64,000 nt of DNA from Richelia sp. UBA3308 (lineage in GTDB: Bacteria; Cyanobacteriota; Cyanobacteriia; Cyanobacteriales; Nostocaceae), in assembly GCA_002361335.1 (NCBI GenBank), contig DESS01000002.1, positions 18,733 to 82,732 of the forward strand. Reading direction: 5' to 3'. The notes beneath the pieces were generated by a model that was not told the DNA's origin, ran no database searches, and saw only the letters and a program-made list of their open reading frames with translations. Shown one piece after another: positions 53,788 through 63,038 of this stretch (position 1 is its first letter; each line of letters starts with the position of its first letter). The translations under genes were made by a program, and so were the position numbers.

Positions 53788-56040
53788 ATGCCACCAAACT
53801 ATTGCCGTCAAAATCTTTGCGGACGCTCCTTTAAGGGTGAAGACTTATCAGAAGCAGATTTTAGCGGAAAACATATTCATGGTACTGATTTTACTGGTGC
53901 TACGCTTAGAGGTGCGAACTTTACGGGTGTTAGAGGTGGATTACAGCTTAGGTGGAAAATCTTTCTGATAGTAGGTTCTTTTTTTATGTCAGGACTATCA
54001 GGAGCAGCTTCTGGGTTAGCTGGTGCAAATACCTTAATTAGTATCTTAAACCCTCACGACAAACTTGGAATTCTATTTCAAATTCTCCCTATTACTATCG
54101 TTTCGATAGAAAGTTTAGTTTTTTTTACTATAACTATTCTTAAAGGTTTCAAGGTGCATTTAGCAGCTGTCGCAGCAACCTTAGCGAGCGCTCTGGCTAT
54201 TCTTGATGTTGTACTTTACCTTGCTAAAGGTAAGGAAGGATTACGTTTAGGTGAATTTACAGCATTTCAGGTGGCTGCTGTTGGAGGTTGGGCTTTAACT
54301 GGAATTGTGCTTGGAACTTTATCTATAGTTGGAGTTTGGTTTTTATACCGCCCTGCAATTTTAACTATTGTTGTATCTTGGCTTACGGGTTTAGCTGTGG
54401 CTGTGAATTTATCTCTTTCTCCCGAAGTAAAGTTTTGGGAAGTTATGGTGATTGTAACTACAGCCGGAATTTGGCCAGTACTGTGCGCTTACATTAGTCG
54501 GCAAGCTCTAGCTGGGGATGAAAAGTTTACCTTAATGCGGGACTTCGCCATTGTCTTTGCTGCCATCCAAGGGACTAGTTTTCGCAATGCTGACTTAACT
54601 GATGCTGATTTTACAAAAGCAACGCTTAAAAATACAGATTTTAGAAAAGCTACTTTAACTCGTACTTGTTTTCATGATACCGAGAAACTCGATCTAATTC
54701 GTCCAGAAAACACTTATTTAGAAAACACACAAGTGCGTCAATTATTAGTTTCAGGAAAAGCACAAAACAAGAACTTTGACGGTCAAAACTTGCGTGGTGT
54801 CAACTTACAAGAAGCTAATTTAGTAGATGCAAGTTTTATTGGTACAGATTTAAGCGAAGCTTGTTTACAAGACGCGGATTTATCCAGAGCTATATTAAAA
54901 CAAACACAATTAGATAAGACAGATTTTACCGGAGCAACGCTTACAGGAGCATTTATCGAAGATTGGAATATTACCCATGAAACTAATTTTCGGGGATTAA
55001 GATGCGAGTACGTTTATATGCGTCTGCCTACGAAAGAAAATCCCAATCCCTTACGCAAACCAGATAATAACACTGAAGTATTCGCAGATGGAGAATTCGG
55101 CGATTTTATTCAGCCAATATTTGACACCCTCGACCTTTATCATAACCAAGGTGTTGACCCGAGGGCGATCGCAATTTCTTTTAAAGAGTTAGCTGAAAAC
55201 AACCCCGATGTGGAATTAGAAATCGTAGGGATAGAGAAACGAGGTGAGAATAAAATATTGATCCGTGTTAAAACAGCAATAACAGCTAATAAATCTGAAT
55301 TGAGTAAAGAATATTTTTTAAATTATAATCAACTAAAATCATTAGCAGAGGAAGATTTTAACGCATTAATAAGAGAAAAAGATTCTCGAATCCTTCAATT
55401 AGAAAATATGATCATGACGGCGCTTAAGCCTCCTAGTTTTCATTTTAAAATTGATAATAAAACTGATAATTCAGCAGTAAAAACAATTTTAATTCTCGCA
55501 TCCAATCCCAAAAACACTTCACAATTACGATTGGATGAAGAAGTACGAGAAATTGATGCCGGATTACAACGAGCCAAAAAACGAGAACTATTCGACTTAA
55601 AACAACGCTGGGCTGTGCGTTACCAGGAAGTTTACCAAGCACTGTTAGACTTCAAGCCGCAAATCGTTCATTTTATCGGACATGGTTCGGGAGATGACGG
55701 TTTAGCTTTAGAAGATGAAAACGGAAATTTGAAATTAGTAGACACAGAAGCAATAGCTGAACTTTTCGGGTTATTCTCCAACAAAATTGAATGTGTTGTT
55801 CTCAACGCTTGTTATTCAGAAGTTCAAGCGATTGCAATCGCTAAATATATTCCTTATGTAATCGGCATGAATCAAGCGATTGGTGATAAAGCCGCGATTA
55901 AATTCGCAACGGGCTTTTACGATGCTATTGGTGCTGGAGAATCGGTGGAATTTGCTTATAAACTTGGATGTAATGTAATTCAATCAGATCGAATTCCAGA
56001 ACATTTAACTCCCGTGCTGAAGAAAAGACAAACAATCTAA
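53788..56040 (+). CDS. Pentapeptide–multi-membrane–pentapeptide–CHAT caspase-like protein
   Basis: The 750-residue product starts with pentapeptide units (~10-48: FKGEDLSEADFSGKHIHGTD). A membrane region of about six helices (~53-240) is followed by a second pentapeptide block (~265-395) and a conserved-looking linker (~400-545). The C-terminal caspase-like CHAT domain runs from ~560 to 745. Its catalytic dyad is visible as HFIGHGS (His632) and VVLNACYS (Cys675). CHAT proteases act in bacterial defence and cell-death circuits, but the target here is unknown. The start is ATG 53788; no partner gene is obvious. Confidence 0.85.
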   Translation: MPPNYCRQNLCGRSFKGEDLSEADFSGKHIHGTDFTGATLRGANFTGVRGGLQLRWKIFLIVGSFFMSGLSGAASGLAGANTLISILNPHDKLGILFQILPITIVSIESLVFFTITILKGFKVHLAAVAATLASALAILDVVLYLAKGKEGLRLGEFTAFQVAAVGGWALTGIVLGTLSIVGVWFLYRPAILTIVVSWLTGLAVAVNLSLSPEVKFWEVMVIVTTAGIWPVLCAYISRQALAGDEKFTLMRDFAIVFAAIQGTSFRNADLTDADFTKATLKNTDFRKATLTRTCFHDTEKLDLIRPENTYLENTQVRQLLVSGKAQNKNFDGQNLRGVNLQEANLVDASFIGTDLSEACLQDADLSRAILKQTQLDKTDFTGATLTGAFIEDWNITHETNFRGLRCEYVYMRLPTKENPNPLRKPDNNTEVFADGEFGDFIQPIFDTLDLYHNQGVDPRAIAISFKELAENNPDVELEIVGIEKRGENKILIRVKTAITANKSELSKEYFLNYNQLKSLAEEDFNALIREKDSRILQLENMIMTALKPPSFHFKIDNKTDNSAVKTILILASNPKNTSQLRLDEEVREIDAGLQRAKKRELFDLKQRWAVRYQEVYQALLDFKPQIVHFIGHGSGDDGLALEDENGNLKLVDTEAIAELFGLFSNKIECVVLNACYSEVQAIAIAKYIPYVIGMNQAIGDKAAIKFATGFYDAIGAGESVEFAYKLGCNVIQSDRIPEHLTPVLKKRQTI

Positions 56041-56075
56041 AACCGAAAAAACAGGAACATCACAATTTTTGAAAG

Positions 56076-56302
56076 CTGAAGCCTGGAGCTACACAAACAA
56101 AGCCCGTCTACACGGGCTATAAAACTTCTTAGCCCACGCTGCTGGGCTTTGTAAATGTAGCCATACCCTTATAGGGTGTTGGGTAAAATATTTATTCAAA
56201 ATTGGGATTTCTCAAAAAACAATCATTCACAACTCCAACTCAAAACCAGGTAAAATATCTTCCCCACAAAGTATTATCGGAATTATCCCTACTTCCACCA
56301 AA
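56076..56302 (-). repeat. Duplicated segment, copy 1 (palindromic repeat + Uma2 tail)
   Basis: This 227-bp stretch aligns without gaps to 56871-57097 at a constant offset of 795 bp. Its first 150 bp hold two hairpins, AGCCCGT-CTAC-ACGGGCT and AGCCCACGCTGCTGGGCT. Its end carries the tail of a Uma2 gene (see 56227-56302). Confidence 0.88.
56227..56302 (-). pseudogene. Relic of the 3' end of a Uma2 gene
   Basis: On the minus strand this encodes VEVGIIPIILCGEDILPGFE then LEL and a stop at 56227. It matches AEVGIMPITLSGEDVLVGFE plus LEL, the end of the Uma2 gene at 57022. The rest of that gene is absent; the intact plus-strand Uma2 gene begins 5 bp beyond it. Confidence 0.85.
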
Positions 56303-56306
56303 AGCC

Positions 56307-56870
56307 ATGGTTACAACCACCCAACCACTCACCCTAGAAGAATTTCTCAAACTCCCAGAAACCAAACCAGCAAGTGAGTATATCAATGGACAGATTAGTC
56401 AAAAACCCATGCCAAAAGGAAGACACAGCCGTTTACAAGGAAAACTCTGCACAGCAATTAACCAAGTAGTTGAAGACAAAAAAATTGCTTATGCATTCCC
56501 CGAATTACGCTGTACTTTTGGAGGACGTTCTATAATACCGGATATCGCAGTATTTCAATGGGATAATATTGCTTTTACAAGTGACGGTGAAGTTCCCGAT
56601 AACTTTGAAAATCCACCAGATTGGACAATTGAAATTATTTCACCAGAACAAAAACCGAATAAAGTCATCGGGAATATTCTTTATTGTTTACAGTATGGTA
56701 GTCGTTTGGGATGGTTTCTCGATCCAGATGACTCAAGTATTCTAGTATTTGAACCGGGAAAACAACCCATACTTTTCCAAGCAGATGATGTTTTATCAGT
56801 ATTACCAGAAATCGAATTAGAACTCACACCCAATCAAATTTTCGGATGGTTAAAGATGAGCGCAATTTAA
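56307..56870 (+). CDS. Uma2 family endonuclease-like protein
   Basis: From ATG 56307 the ~187-residue product begins MVTTTQPLTLEEFLKLPETK. The Uma2 PD-(D/E)xK core follows: SEYINGQISQKPMP, ELRCTFGGRSIIPDIAVF (PD), DWTIEIISPEQKPNK (ExK-like) and LGWFLDPDDSSILVFEPG. Uma2 proteins are numerous in cyanobacteria and usually lack a known role. The frame stays open to a TTG at 56202 inside the duplicated segment, which cannot be the start of this gene. Confidence 0.88.
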   Translation: MVTTTQPLTLEEFLKLPETKPASEYINGQISQKPMPKGRHSRLQGKLCTAINQVVEDKKIAYAFPELRCTFGGRSIIPDIAVFQWDNIAFTSDGEVPDNFENPPDWTIEIISPEQKPNKVIGNILYCLQYGSRLGWFLDPDDSSILVFEPGKQPILFQADDVLSVLPEIELELTPNQIFGWLKMSAI

Positions 56871-57021
56871 CTGAAGCCTGGAGCTACACAAACAAAGCCC
56901 GTCTACAGGGGCTATAAAACTTCTTAGCCCACGCAGGTGGGCTTTGTAAATGTAGCGATACCCTTATAGGGTATTGGCTAAAATATTTATTCAAAATTGG
57001 GATTTCTCAAAAAAGAATCAT
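56871..57021. repeat. Duplicated segment, copy 2 (palindromic repeat between convergent Uma2 genes)
   Basis: It begins at the base after the stop of the plus-strand Uma2 gene and runs to the stop of the minus-strand Uma2 gene. It is nearly identical to 56076-56226. The hairpin AGCCCGT-CTAC-AGGGGCT has one change relative to copy 1. A bidirectional terminator role is plausible. Confidence 0.85.
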
Positions 57022-57585
57022 TCACAACTCCAATTCAAACCCCACTAAAACATCTTCCCCAGAAAGCGTTATCGGCATTATCCCTACTTCTGCCGGTTGA
57101 TTTTGACGATAAATTTCAACTTGGTTATCTTGAGGATTAATCAACCAACCCAAACGCACACCATTATCTAAATATTCCTGCATTTTATTTTGGAGAGATT
57201 TTAGGCGATCGCTTTCGGAACGAAGTTCAATCACAAAATCTGGTGCTAATGGTGGAAATTTCTTCCGCTGCTCCAAACTTAAACCTTCCCACCGTTCCAA
57301 CTTTACCCAAGCAGCATCAGGAGAGCGTTTTGCACCATTTGGTAACTGAAATATTGTAGAAGAACTAAAAACTTTTCCTAACTTGCTTTGACGATTCCAA
57401 ATATTCAAATCGGTAATCAAATCAGCTTCTTGATTTCCGCTTTCCCCTCCCACTGGTGGCACAATAATTAATTCTCCCGTCGCATTCAATTCCAAACTTA
57501 AATCTCGGTTTACCACACAAAGTTGATAAAACTCCTCGTTACTCAAACGAATAATTGGCTCAAGATTTAGCACGACGGTATTCAT
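57022..57585 (-). CDS. Uma2 family endonuclease-like protein
   Basis: From ATG 57585 the ~187-residue product begins MNTVVLNLEPIIRLSNEEFY. Core segments are LELNATGELIIVPPVGGESG, SPDAAWVKLERW (PD), DFVIELRSESDRLKSLQNKM (ExR/K) and VRLGWLINPQDNQVEIYR. It is convergent with, and clearly distinct in sequence from, the Uma2 gene at 56307. The open frame continues to 57690 through a tandem-repeat region, so the ATG at 57585 is preferred. Confidence 0.88.
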   Translation of the reverse strand: MNTVVLNLEPIIRLSNEEFYQLCVVNRDLSLELNATGELIIVPPVGGESGNQEADLITDLNIWNRQSKLGKVFSSSTIFQLPNGAKRSPDAAWVKLERWEGLSLEQRKKFPPLAPDFVIELRSESDRLKSLQNKMQEYLDNGVRLGWLINPQDNQVEIYRQNQPAEVGIMPITLSGEDVLVGFELEL

Positions 57586-57629
57586 AGAACAGCTCGCGAA
57601 TGTTGATTTAAATAAATCGTAACTGTCAT

Positions 57630-57668
57630 GGGGAGACAAGGAGACAAGGGGACAAGGGGACAAGGAGA
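57630..57668. repeat. GGGGACAA-type tandem repeats
   Basis: Copies of GGAGACAA and GGGGACAA occur before the Uma2 gene, matching those at 5076. Short direct repeats of ACTCATT and CCCAATGCCCAATG follow to 57750. Confidence 0.75.
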
Positions 57669-57756
57669 GATATGACGAACAATCACTCATTACTCATTAC
57701 TCATTACACATTACTTATTACCCAATGCCCAATGCCCCATACCCCATGCCCAAATT

Positions 57757-59430
57757 CTAATCCGTCACCGCACCCAAACTACTAGAAGAAACCAACTTAG
57801 CGTATTTGGCCAAAATACCTTTTGTATAACGAGGTTCCCGTGGCTTCCAATTAGCGCGACGTTTTTCTATTTCTTGATCTGATACTTCTAATTGCAATAA
57901 CCGCGCACTCGCATCAATCGTAATACTATCTCCTTCTTCCACCAAAGCGATAGTACCTCCCACAGCAGCTTCCGGAGCAACATGTCCGACTACTTTTCCA
58001 TAACTTCCTCCGGAGAAACGCCCATCAGTAATTAAACCGACAGTATCTCCCAAACCGGCTCCAATTATTGCCGAAGTCGGCGCTAACATTTCTCGCATTC
58101 CCGGACCACCTTTTGGTCCTTCGTAACGAATTACGATCACATCTCCGGCTTTGATTTTCCGAGAAAGTATGGCATCCAAACAATCTTCTTCCGATTCAAA
58201 TACTCGTGCTGGACCAGTTATTTTTGGCATTTTTACACCAGTAATTTTCGCTACTGCTCCTTCACTAGCTAAATTACCTTTAAGAATTGCTAAGTGCCCT
58301 TGTTTATACATAGGATTATTCCAAGGACGAATCACATCTTGTTCAGAAGATGGTTCTTCTGGAACATCAGCCAAAACTTCCGCGACAGTTTTCCCAGTAA
58401 TAGTAATACAATCACCATGTAATAAATCATGAGCAAGTAGCATTTTCATAACTTGAGGAATACCACCAACTTTATGTAAATCTACAGCCACATAACGACC
58501 ACTGGGTTTTAAATCACATAATACCGGAACCCGAGCGCGAATAGTTTCAAAATCATCAATAGTTAATTCCACACCAGCAGCATTAGCGATCGCCAAAAAG
58601 TGCAAAACAGCATTTGTGGAACCACCAACTGCCATAATTACAGAAATAGCATTTTCTATAGATTTACGAGTAATAATTTGACGTGGTAAAAGTTGCTTAC
58701 GGATAGCTTCCACCAATACTTTTGCCGATTCTTCCGTGCTATCAGCTTTTTCTGCATCTTCCGCTGCCATGGTAGAAGAATAAGGTAAACTCATACCCAA
58801 AGCTTCAAAAGCAGAAGACATCGTATTAGCAGTGAACATACCACCGCAAGAACCTGCACCGGGACAAGCATTACGCTCAACTGCGATCAATTCTTCTTCT
58901 TTAATATTACCAGCGCTGTATTGTCCTACAGCTTCAAAAGCACTGACAACAGTTAAATCCTTACCATCGTGATGTCCGGGTTTAATAGTACCACCGTAAA
59001 CAAAAATTGCCGGTATATTCATTCTGGCGATCGCAATCATTGCTCCCGGCATATTTTTATCACAACCGCCAATGGCTAACACCCCATCCATACTTTGTCC
59101 ATTGCAAGCAGTTTCAATAGAATCGGCAATTACTTCTCGCGATACAAGGGAATACTTCATTCCCTCAGTTCCCATAGAAATTCCATCGCTGATGGTAATT
59201 GTACCGAACATTTGCGCCATAGCGTCAGCATCGCGAACGCCTTTCTCAGCCCTTAGTGCTAAAGGATTAATCCCCATATTGCAAGGAGTAATCGTACTAT
59301 GACTATTAGCAATACCTACAATCGGCTTAGTAAAATCATTATCTCCAAAACCCACAGCTCGCAACATCGCTCGATTTGGCGATCGCTGTACACCTTGGGT
59401 TACAACTCGGCTTCTGAAATTATCGGACAT
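57757..59430 (-). CDS. ilvD: Dihydroxy-acid dehydratase
   Basis: From ATG 59430 (GAGGGG 8 nt upstream) the ~557-residue product begins MSDNFRSRVVTQGVQRSPNR. Family motifs are GGCDKNMPGAMIA, PGAGSCGGMFTANTMSSAFE (both with Fe-S cluster Cys), GGSTNAVLH, GPKGGPGMREM and TDGRFSGG. It catalyses the third step of valine and isoleucine synthesis. An upstream in-frame ATG at 59451 is possible but adds MAQRGTR. A CTAGCGCTAG palindrome lies at 59508-59517. Confidence 0.96.
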   Translation of the reverse strand: MSDNFRSRVVTQGVQRSPNRAMLRAVGFGDNDFTKPIVGIANSHSTITPCNMGINPLALRAEKGVRDADAMAQMFGTITISDGISMGTEGMKYSLVSREVIADSIETACNGQSMDGVLAIGGCDKNMPGAMIAIARMNIPAIFVYGGTIKPGHHDGKDLTVVSAFEAVGQYSAGNIKEEELIAVERNACPGAGSCGGMFTANTMSSAFEALGMSLPYSSTMAAEDAEKADSTEESAKVLVEAIRKQLLPRQIITRKSIENAISVIMAVGGSTNAVLHFLAIANAAGVELTIDDFETIRARVPVLCDLKPSGRYVAVDLHKVGGIPQVMKMLLAHDLLHGDCITITGKTVAEVLADVPEEPSSEQDVIRPWNNPMYKQGHLAILKGNLASEGAVAKITGVKMPKITGPARVFESEEDCLDAILSRKIKAGDVIVIRYEGPKGGPGMREMLAPTSAIIGAGLGDTVGLITDGRFSGGSYGKVVGHVAPEAAVGGTIALVEEGDSITIDASARLLQLEVSDQEIEKRRANWKPREPRYTKGILAKYAKLVSSSSLGAVTD

Positions 59431-59451
59431 TCTGGTTCCCCTCTGCGCCAT

Positions 59452-59837
59452 TATTTATCGAAAGCGCTGTCTTATTCAGTAGATTATCCCAAAATATCAA
59501 AAACTATCTAGCGCTAGTGTTTAGGCAAAAAAAATTATTATTTTTAATTTGGGCATAGGGAATTGGGCATTGGGCATAGGAAAATGGTAATTGGTAATTG
59601 GTAATTGTTTTTAACGTAGGGGAGGCTGTCAGGGGGTGTAGATTTTCTTCCCCCATTATTGCCGTTGCTGTGACGGTCACGATAACCTATCTCAACAATC
59701 AAACAACCTGCATGTGGACCGTCACGCACCATATTTTATAACTCAAACGATAAGAGTAAAAGCCTTTCTGATTCAATTTGATTTTTGAAATTGATTAATA
59801 GAAAATACGTACAATATTTTTTTCATAGTACTTCTAT
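59452..59837. other. 386-bp divergent spacer
   Basis: The spacer holds a CTAGCGCTAG palindrome (59508-59517), GGGCATAGG/GGGCATTGG direct repeats near 59550-59580, and an inverted pair GTGACGGTC (59670-59678) with GACCGTCAC (59717-59725). A 62-codon reverse open frame here has no ribosome site or familiar motif, so I do not call it. Confidence 0.5.
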
Positions 59838-60809
59838 ATGCCGATTTACGGACCGGATTCGATTACTTTTGAAGGTGTAAGTGGCGATCGCTATTGGTTT
59901 TACGAGCATTATCCCTATACTGGTATAGCGGATGTTGATGAGCGATTAAGTGGATTTCCGGTAGCAGTATTTTTACCCAGCTATCGTTCTAGAGAGCATA
60001 CACCTTTAGTAATTGGTTTACAAGGAATGTGTGCTCCCTATGGTTGGAATGCTTTTATAGTACCGACGCTCACTCAAATGGGTATAGCTGTAGCTTTATT
60101 CGATACACCATTAGCAGGGGAACGTAGTTTGGTGCGTACCTTTACAGCTATGGTAGACAAAGAAATTAAACCTTTGTTTGATAGAGGAATTTCCTTCGAT
60201 ACAGCGATGCTGCTGTCAATATTTCGTAGCACAGCTAAGGATATCGCTAGAGTTAGGGAATTTTGCAGTCATAAATATGGGCTTTATGATTCAAGAGTTG
60301 CATTATTTGGTGTGAGTATGGGAGTCTTATTTTCTAGTTATGCTTTTACTGCTAACGGCTTGGGAGAAAGACTTTTAGGAACTATCGGACATGGGGATTT
60401 AAAATCTTTTGCGAAGAGTTGGGGATATTATTTTTTCCCAGATATTGCGGCTTCACCTTTGGGTAAAATTGCAGAATCAATTTTAAAACGCTTCCAACCC
60501 GATTTAGTGCCGATGGTGAAAATTTTGCAGTTAGCGAAAAAATTAAAATATGAAGATGAATATGCTATTGAATGCAATCCGATGAATTATGTTGATTCAG
60601 TCAAATTACCGCGTCGAGTTCGTTTTTTAATTGGTGCAAATGACCCAATTGTTAGTGTTAAACATACCCGTGCTTGTGCTCAAAAATTTCCCGACGGTGA
60701 TTTTTATGTCGTTCCTGGAATGGGACATGGAACAAGACAATGGGGTCCAAATTTTGTCGAACACGTGCGATATTTCTTAGTAACTCAATTAGGAGATTGG
60801 CGTACTTAA
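59838..60809 (+). CDS. Alpha/beta hydrolase
   Basis: The 323-residue product has the alpha/beta hydrolase pattern: LVIGLQGMCAPYGWNAF (oxyanion region), a nucleophile elbow ALFGVSMGVLF with Ser in GVSMG (~residue 158), the acid strand RVRFLIGANDPIVS, and the late His in VVPGMGHGTRQWG. There is no signal peptide. A thioesterase- or esterase-like activity is expected, with unknown substrate. The start is ATG 59838. Confidence 0.85.
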   Translation: MPIYGPDSITFEGVSGDRYWFYEHYPYTGIADVDERLSGFPVAVFLPSYRSREHTPLVIGLQGMCAPYGWNAFIVPTLTQMGIAVALFDTPLAGERSLVRTFTAMVDKEIKPLFDRGISFDTAMLLSIFRSTAKDIARVREFCSHKYGLYDSRVALFGVSMGVLFSSYAFTANGLGERLLGTIGHGDLKSFAKSWGYYFFPDIAASPLGKIAESILKRFQPDLVPMVKILQLAKKLKYEDEYAIECNPMNYVDSVKLPRRVRFLIGANDPIVSVKHTRACAQKFPDGDFYVVPGMGHGTRQWGPNFVEHVRYFLVTQLGDWRT

Positions 60810-60981
60810 AAATGAAAACTTCAATTACATCACCTAACAAAATATCAACAGCAATACTTTTTTACTATCAATTGAATTAATAATATTCAAACTCAAATAA
60901 GTTATTTTTTTTTTTTATATATTTATAAAAAAATGATTATTTTTCTAGGATTTACCCATGTTATACATTTTTTTTTTGTAG

Positions 60982-61041
60982 GGTGTGTGACACTGAGATT
61001 AATTTTAAAAATTAAAAATAAAGCTTTATGTGTCACGCACC
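60982..61041. repeat. Inverted-repeat element in a 304-bp spacer
   Basis: GGTGTGTGACAC (60982-60993) pairs with GTGTCACGCACC (61030-61041), 11 Watson-Crick pairs and one wobble. TAGGGTGTGT-type palindromes are frequent in cyanobacterial spacers. It lies between the convergent hydrolase and TenA genes, and the T-run just before it would suit a terminator for the minus strand. Nothing else is seen in 60810-61113. Confidence 0.6.
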
Positions 61042-61113
61042 AACCGTATTCATTATGAAAATTGCATAAGTTATGCTTTTATTTTTTTACAATTAATTGT
61101 TCATTGTTCATTG

Positions 61114-61743
61114 TTAATTATTAAGTGATTCCCAAGCAGCTTGAAAAAATTCTAATTCGCATAACATTGCATATCTATAACTAGAACCAACTGAAGCAGT
61201 ATTACTCCCATAAGTATTAAGAAGATTAGCAAGTTGTTCCATCAGGGGTTGAAAATCCGAACTGCTGTAAGTACGAATCCAATCGGCATATTGATGATTT
61301 GGAATACTATCACGAGCCAATTCTTTTCCTAAAAAAGCATATAAATCCATACAAGGAGACATAGCAGCAGCAATTAAACCAATATCACCACCCCAAGCAG
61401 TTGCTAATAAAAAATCTGTGTAGCGACGAGTTGCATTACCTGGTTGCTGTACTTGTAAATTGACATTCCACTTGTTAGCGTAACCTTGGTGTAATTGCAA
61501 CTCTTCCAACACACCACCAGCTAAATTATGAAAAGTGGTAAATACAGAAAAATCTGGAGCCTTAGCAGCAGCAATACTATAAGCGCGAGCAAAGGATTCC
61601 AAGAAAAAAGCATCTTGTCCCACATAATAAGCGAATTTCTGCCCCTCTAAACTACCATCGCCAATTCCCCTTACAAAGGGATGCTCCAAACAATCTTGTA
61701 CTAAATCTTGATTATCTTTCCACAATTGCTCAGAAATAGACAT
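61114..61743 (-). CDS. TenA/thiaminase II family protein
   Basis: The 209-residue all-helical product begins MSISEQLWKDNQDLVQDCLE-HPFVRGIGDGSL. It shows KFAYYVGQDAFFLESFARAY, LQLHQGYANKWNV, and AAMSPCMDLYAFLGKEL, where the Cys matches the catalytic Cys of TenA. TenA salvages hydroxymethylpyrimidine from degraded thiamin. Some cyanobacterial members may use other substrates, and no thi genes lie beside it. Confidence 0.88.
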   Translation of the reverse strand: MSISEQLWKDNQDLVQDCLEHPFVRGIGDGSLEGQKFAYYVGQDAFFLESFARAYSIAAAKAPDFSVFTTFHNLAGGVLEELQLHQGYANKWNVNLQVQQPGNATRRYTDFLLATAWGGDIGLIAAAMSPCMDLYAFLGKELARDSIPNHQYADWIRTYSSSDFQPLMEQLANLLNTYGSNTASVGSSYRYAMLCELEFFQAAWESLNN

Positions 61744-61880
61744 TTATTTAGTTATTATTTGTTACTTTTTAGTTATTATTTGTTACTTGTTAATTGTTAC
61801 TTTTTACTCGTTACTCGTTACTCGTTACTCCTTACTTGTTACTCCTTACTCCTTACTTGTTACTCCTTACTCCTTACTTG
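61744..61880. repeat. TTACTCC/TTACTTG tandem repeat tract
   Basis: Repeats of TTACTTGTTACTCC and TTACTCG fill the spacer upstream of tenA (minus strand). They reach to within 3 bp of the tenA ATG, leaving a poor ribosome-binding region. Confidence 0.85.
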
Positions 61881-61913
61881 TCCCCCCATCTCCCATTCTC
61901 CCATCCTTGGGAT

Positions 61914-62699
61914 CTAAAAAGATAAAAACTGAAGCAACACAGAACTAAGACTTCCCACAAAATCCATTAGAGTGGGTTTAGATGGACGTACTTTTGCTTC
62001 TTGAGGTGCTTGTATTTCTAAAATAAATGCTTGTGCTGTTTGTAATCCAGTAATATCTTTCTGAGATTTGAACAATTTTTCAGCAACTTGAGCATCTTCA
62101 AAAGCACCTTTACTATCTAACATATGATAACGAGCAATACCGCGAGCTAAGTAAGCTCCTGCATAATCAGGTTTAGCGCTGATGGCTTGATTAAAATATT
62201 GTGCTGCTTGCTTTAAATTACCTTTTTCTGCTGAAGCCACCCCCCAAGCATAAAATTGCTCAGGTTTGGCAACTTGCGATGTTATACCAGTAGCTCCTTG
62301 TAAATTAGCAGTATTTACATCCACATCTATTAACCGTGCATTTACAAGATAAGTATTTCTCAAATCGGCACCTAATAAATTTACACGGGTGAGTTTGGCA
62401 CCGCTCAAATTCGCACCAAACAACCCAGCACCACTTAAGTTAGCATCACGTAAATCAGCATCGCTCAAGTTTGCACGACTAAGATTTGCACCGCTCAAAT
62501 TCGCACCACGTAAATCAGCTCCAGATAGATCCGACATTACCAATCCTGCACCGCTCAAATCGCAGTTTTGACATTGCTTGGTTGCTAGTAACTGTCTGAC
62601 GTGTTGGGGATTTCCTGCTTGGGCTGTGGTGGTAAAACTAAAAGTCGAAATAAATAGGATTGTAGCTACAACTAGGTTTTTCATAACAGTCTCTGGCAC
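61914..62699 (-). CDS. Exported pentapeptide-repeat + TPR protein
   Basis: The 261-residue product has a signal peptide (NLVVATILFISTFSFTTTAQA-GN) and a short Cys pair (CQNCDLSGAG). About 17 pentapeptide units follow (residues ~45-140), then two TPR units (FYAWGVASAEKGNLKQAAQY, NQAISAKPDYAGAYLARGIA). The signal peptide directs it across the membrane. An envelope or lumen scaffold is a plausible role. The gene is otherwise unrecognised. Confidence 0.88.
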   Translation of the reverse strand: MPETVMKNLVVATILFISTFSFTTTAQAGNPQHVRQLLATKQCQNCDLSGAGLVMSDLSGADLRGANLSGANLSRANLSDADLRDANLSGAGLFGANLSGAKLTRVNLLGADLRNTYLVNARLIDVDVNTANLQGATGITSQVAKPEQFYAWGVASAEKGNLKQAAQYFNQAISAKPDYAGAYLARGIARYHMLDSKGAFEDAQVAEKLFKSQKDITGLQTAQAFILEIQAPQEAKVRPSKPTLMDFVGSLSSVLLQFLSF

Positions 62700-63038
62700 A
62701 GTAGTATGTTTTCCTGACTACTCAGCTTAACCTAGAAAAACTAATACCATCACTATCAAATTTATCGGTAAAAACTCCATGATTTAATACATGTCGCTGG
62801 GATTGTACGTAAAACTTGAATAAAACTTCAAAGCCTTTCCCATGTTAAGAAATGCTCAAAGCTACTATTGTTATTTTGAAAAATGCGAACTCAGAGCCAC
62901 ATACTACCCGTTCATCCGGTTTTGTTGTATCTTATATATCCAAGTACAATCGATCTAAAATATACTTATGCTTAACAGATAACCATTGTAGTATTGAACT
63001 AGAAAACTTATAATCCGGAAATTATGCTTAGAGGGGAT
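62700..63038. other. 339-bp AT-rich spacer
   Basis: No open frame, palindrome or RNA gene was recognised between the pentapeptide-TPR gene start and the small ORF at 63039. Confidence 0.45.

Noticed and set aside
59544..59732. 62-codon reverse open frame between ilvD and the hydrolase gene
   Set aside because: It has no Shine-Dalgarno, spans direct repeats and an inverted repeat, and has no recognisable motif.
61744..61880. Possible CRISPR-like tract upstream of tenA
   Set aside because: The units are 7-14 nt with no spacers; it is a short tandem repeat tract.
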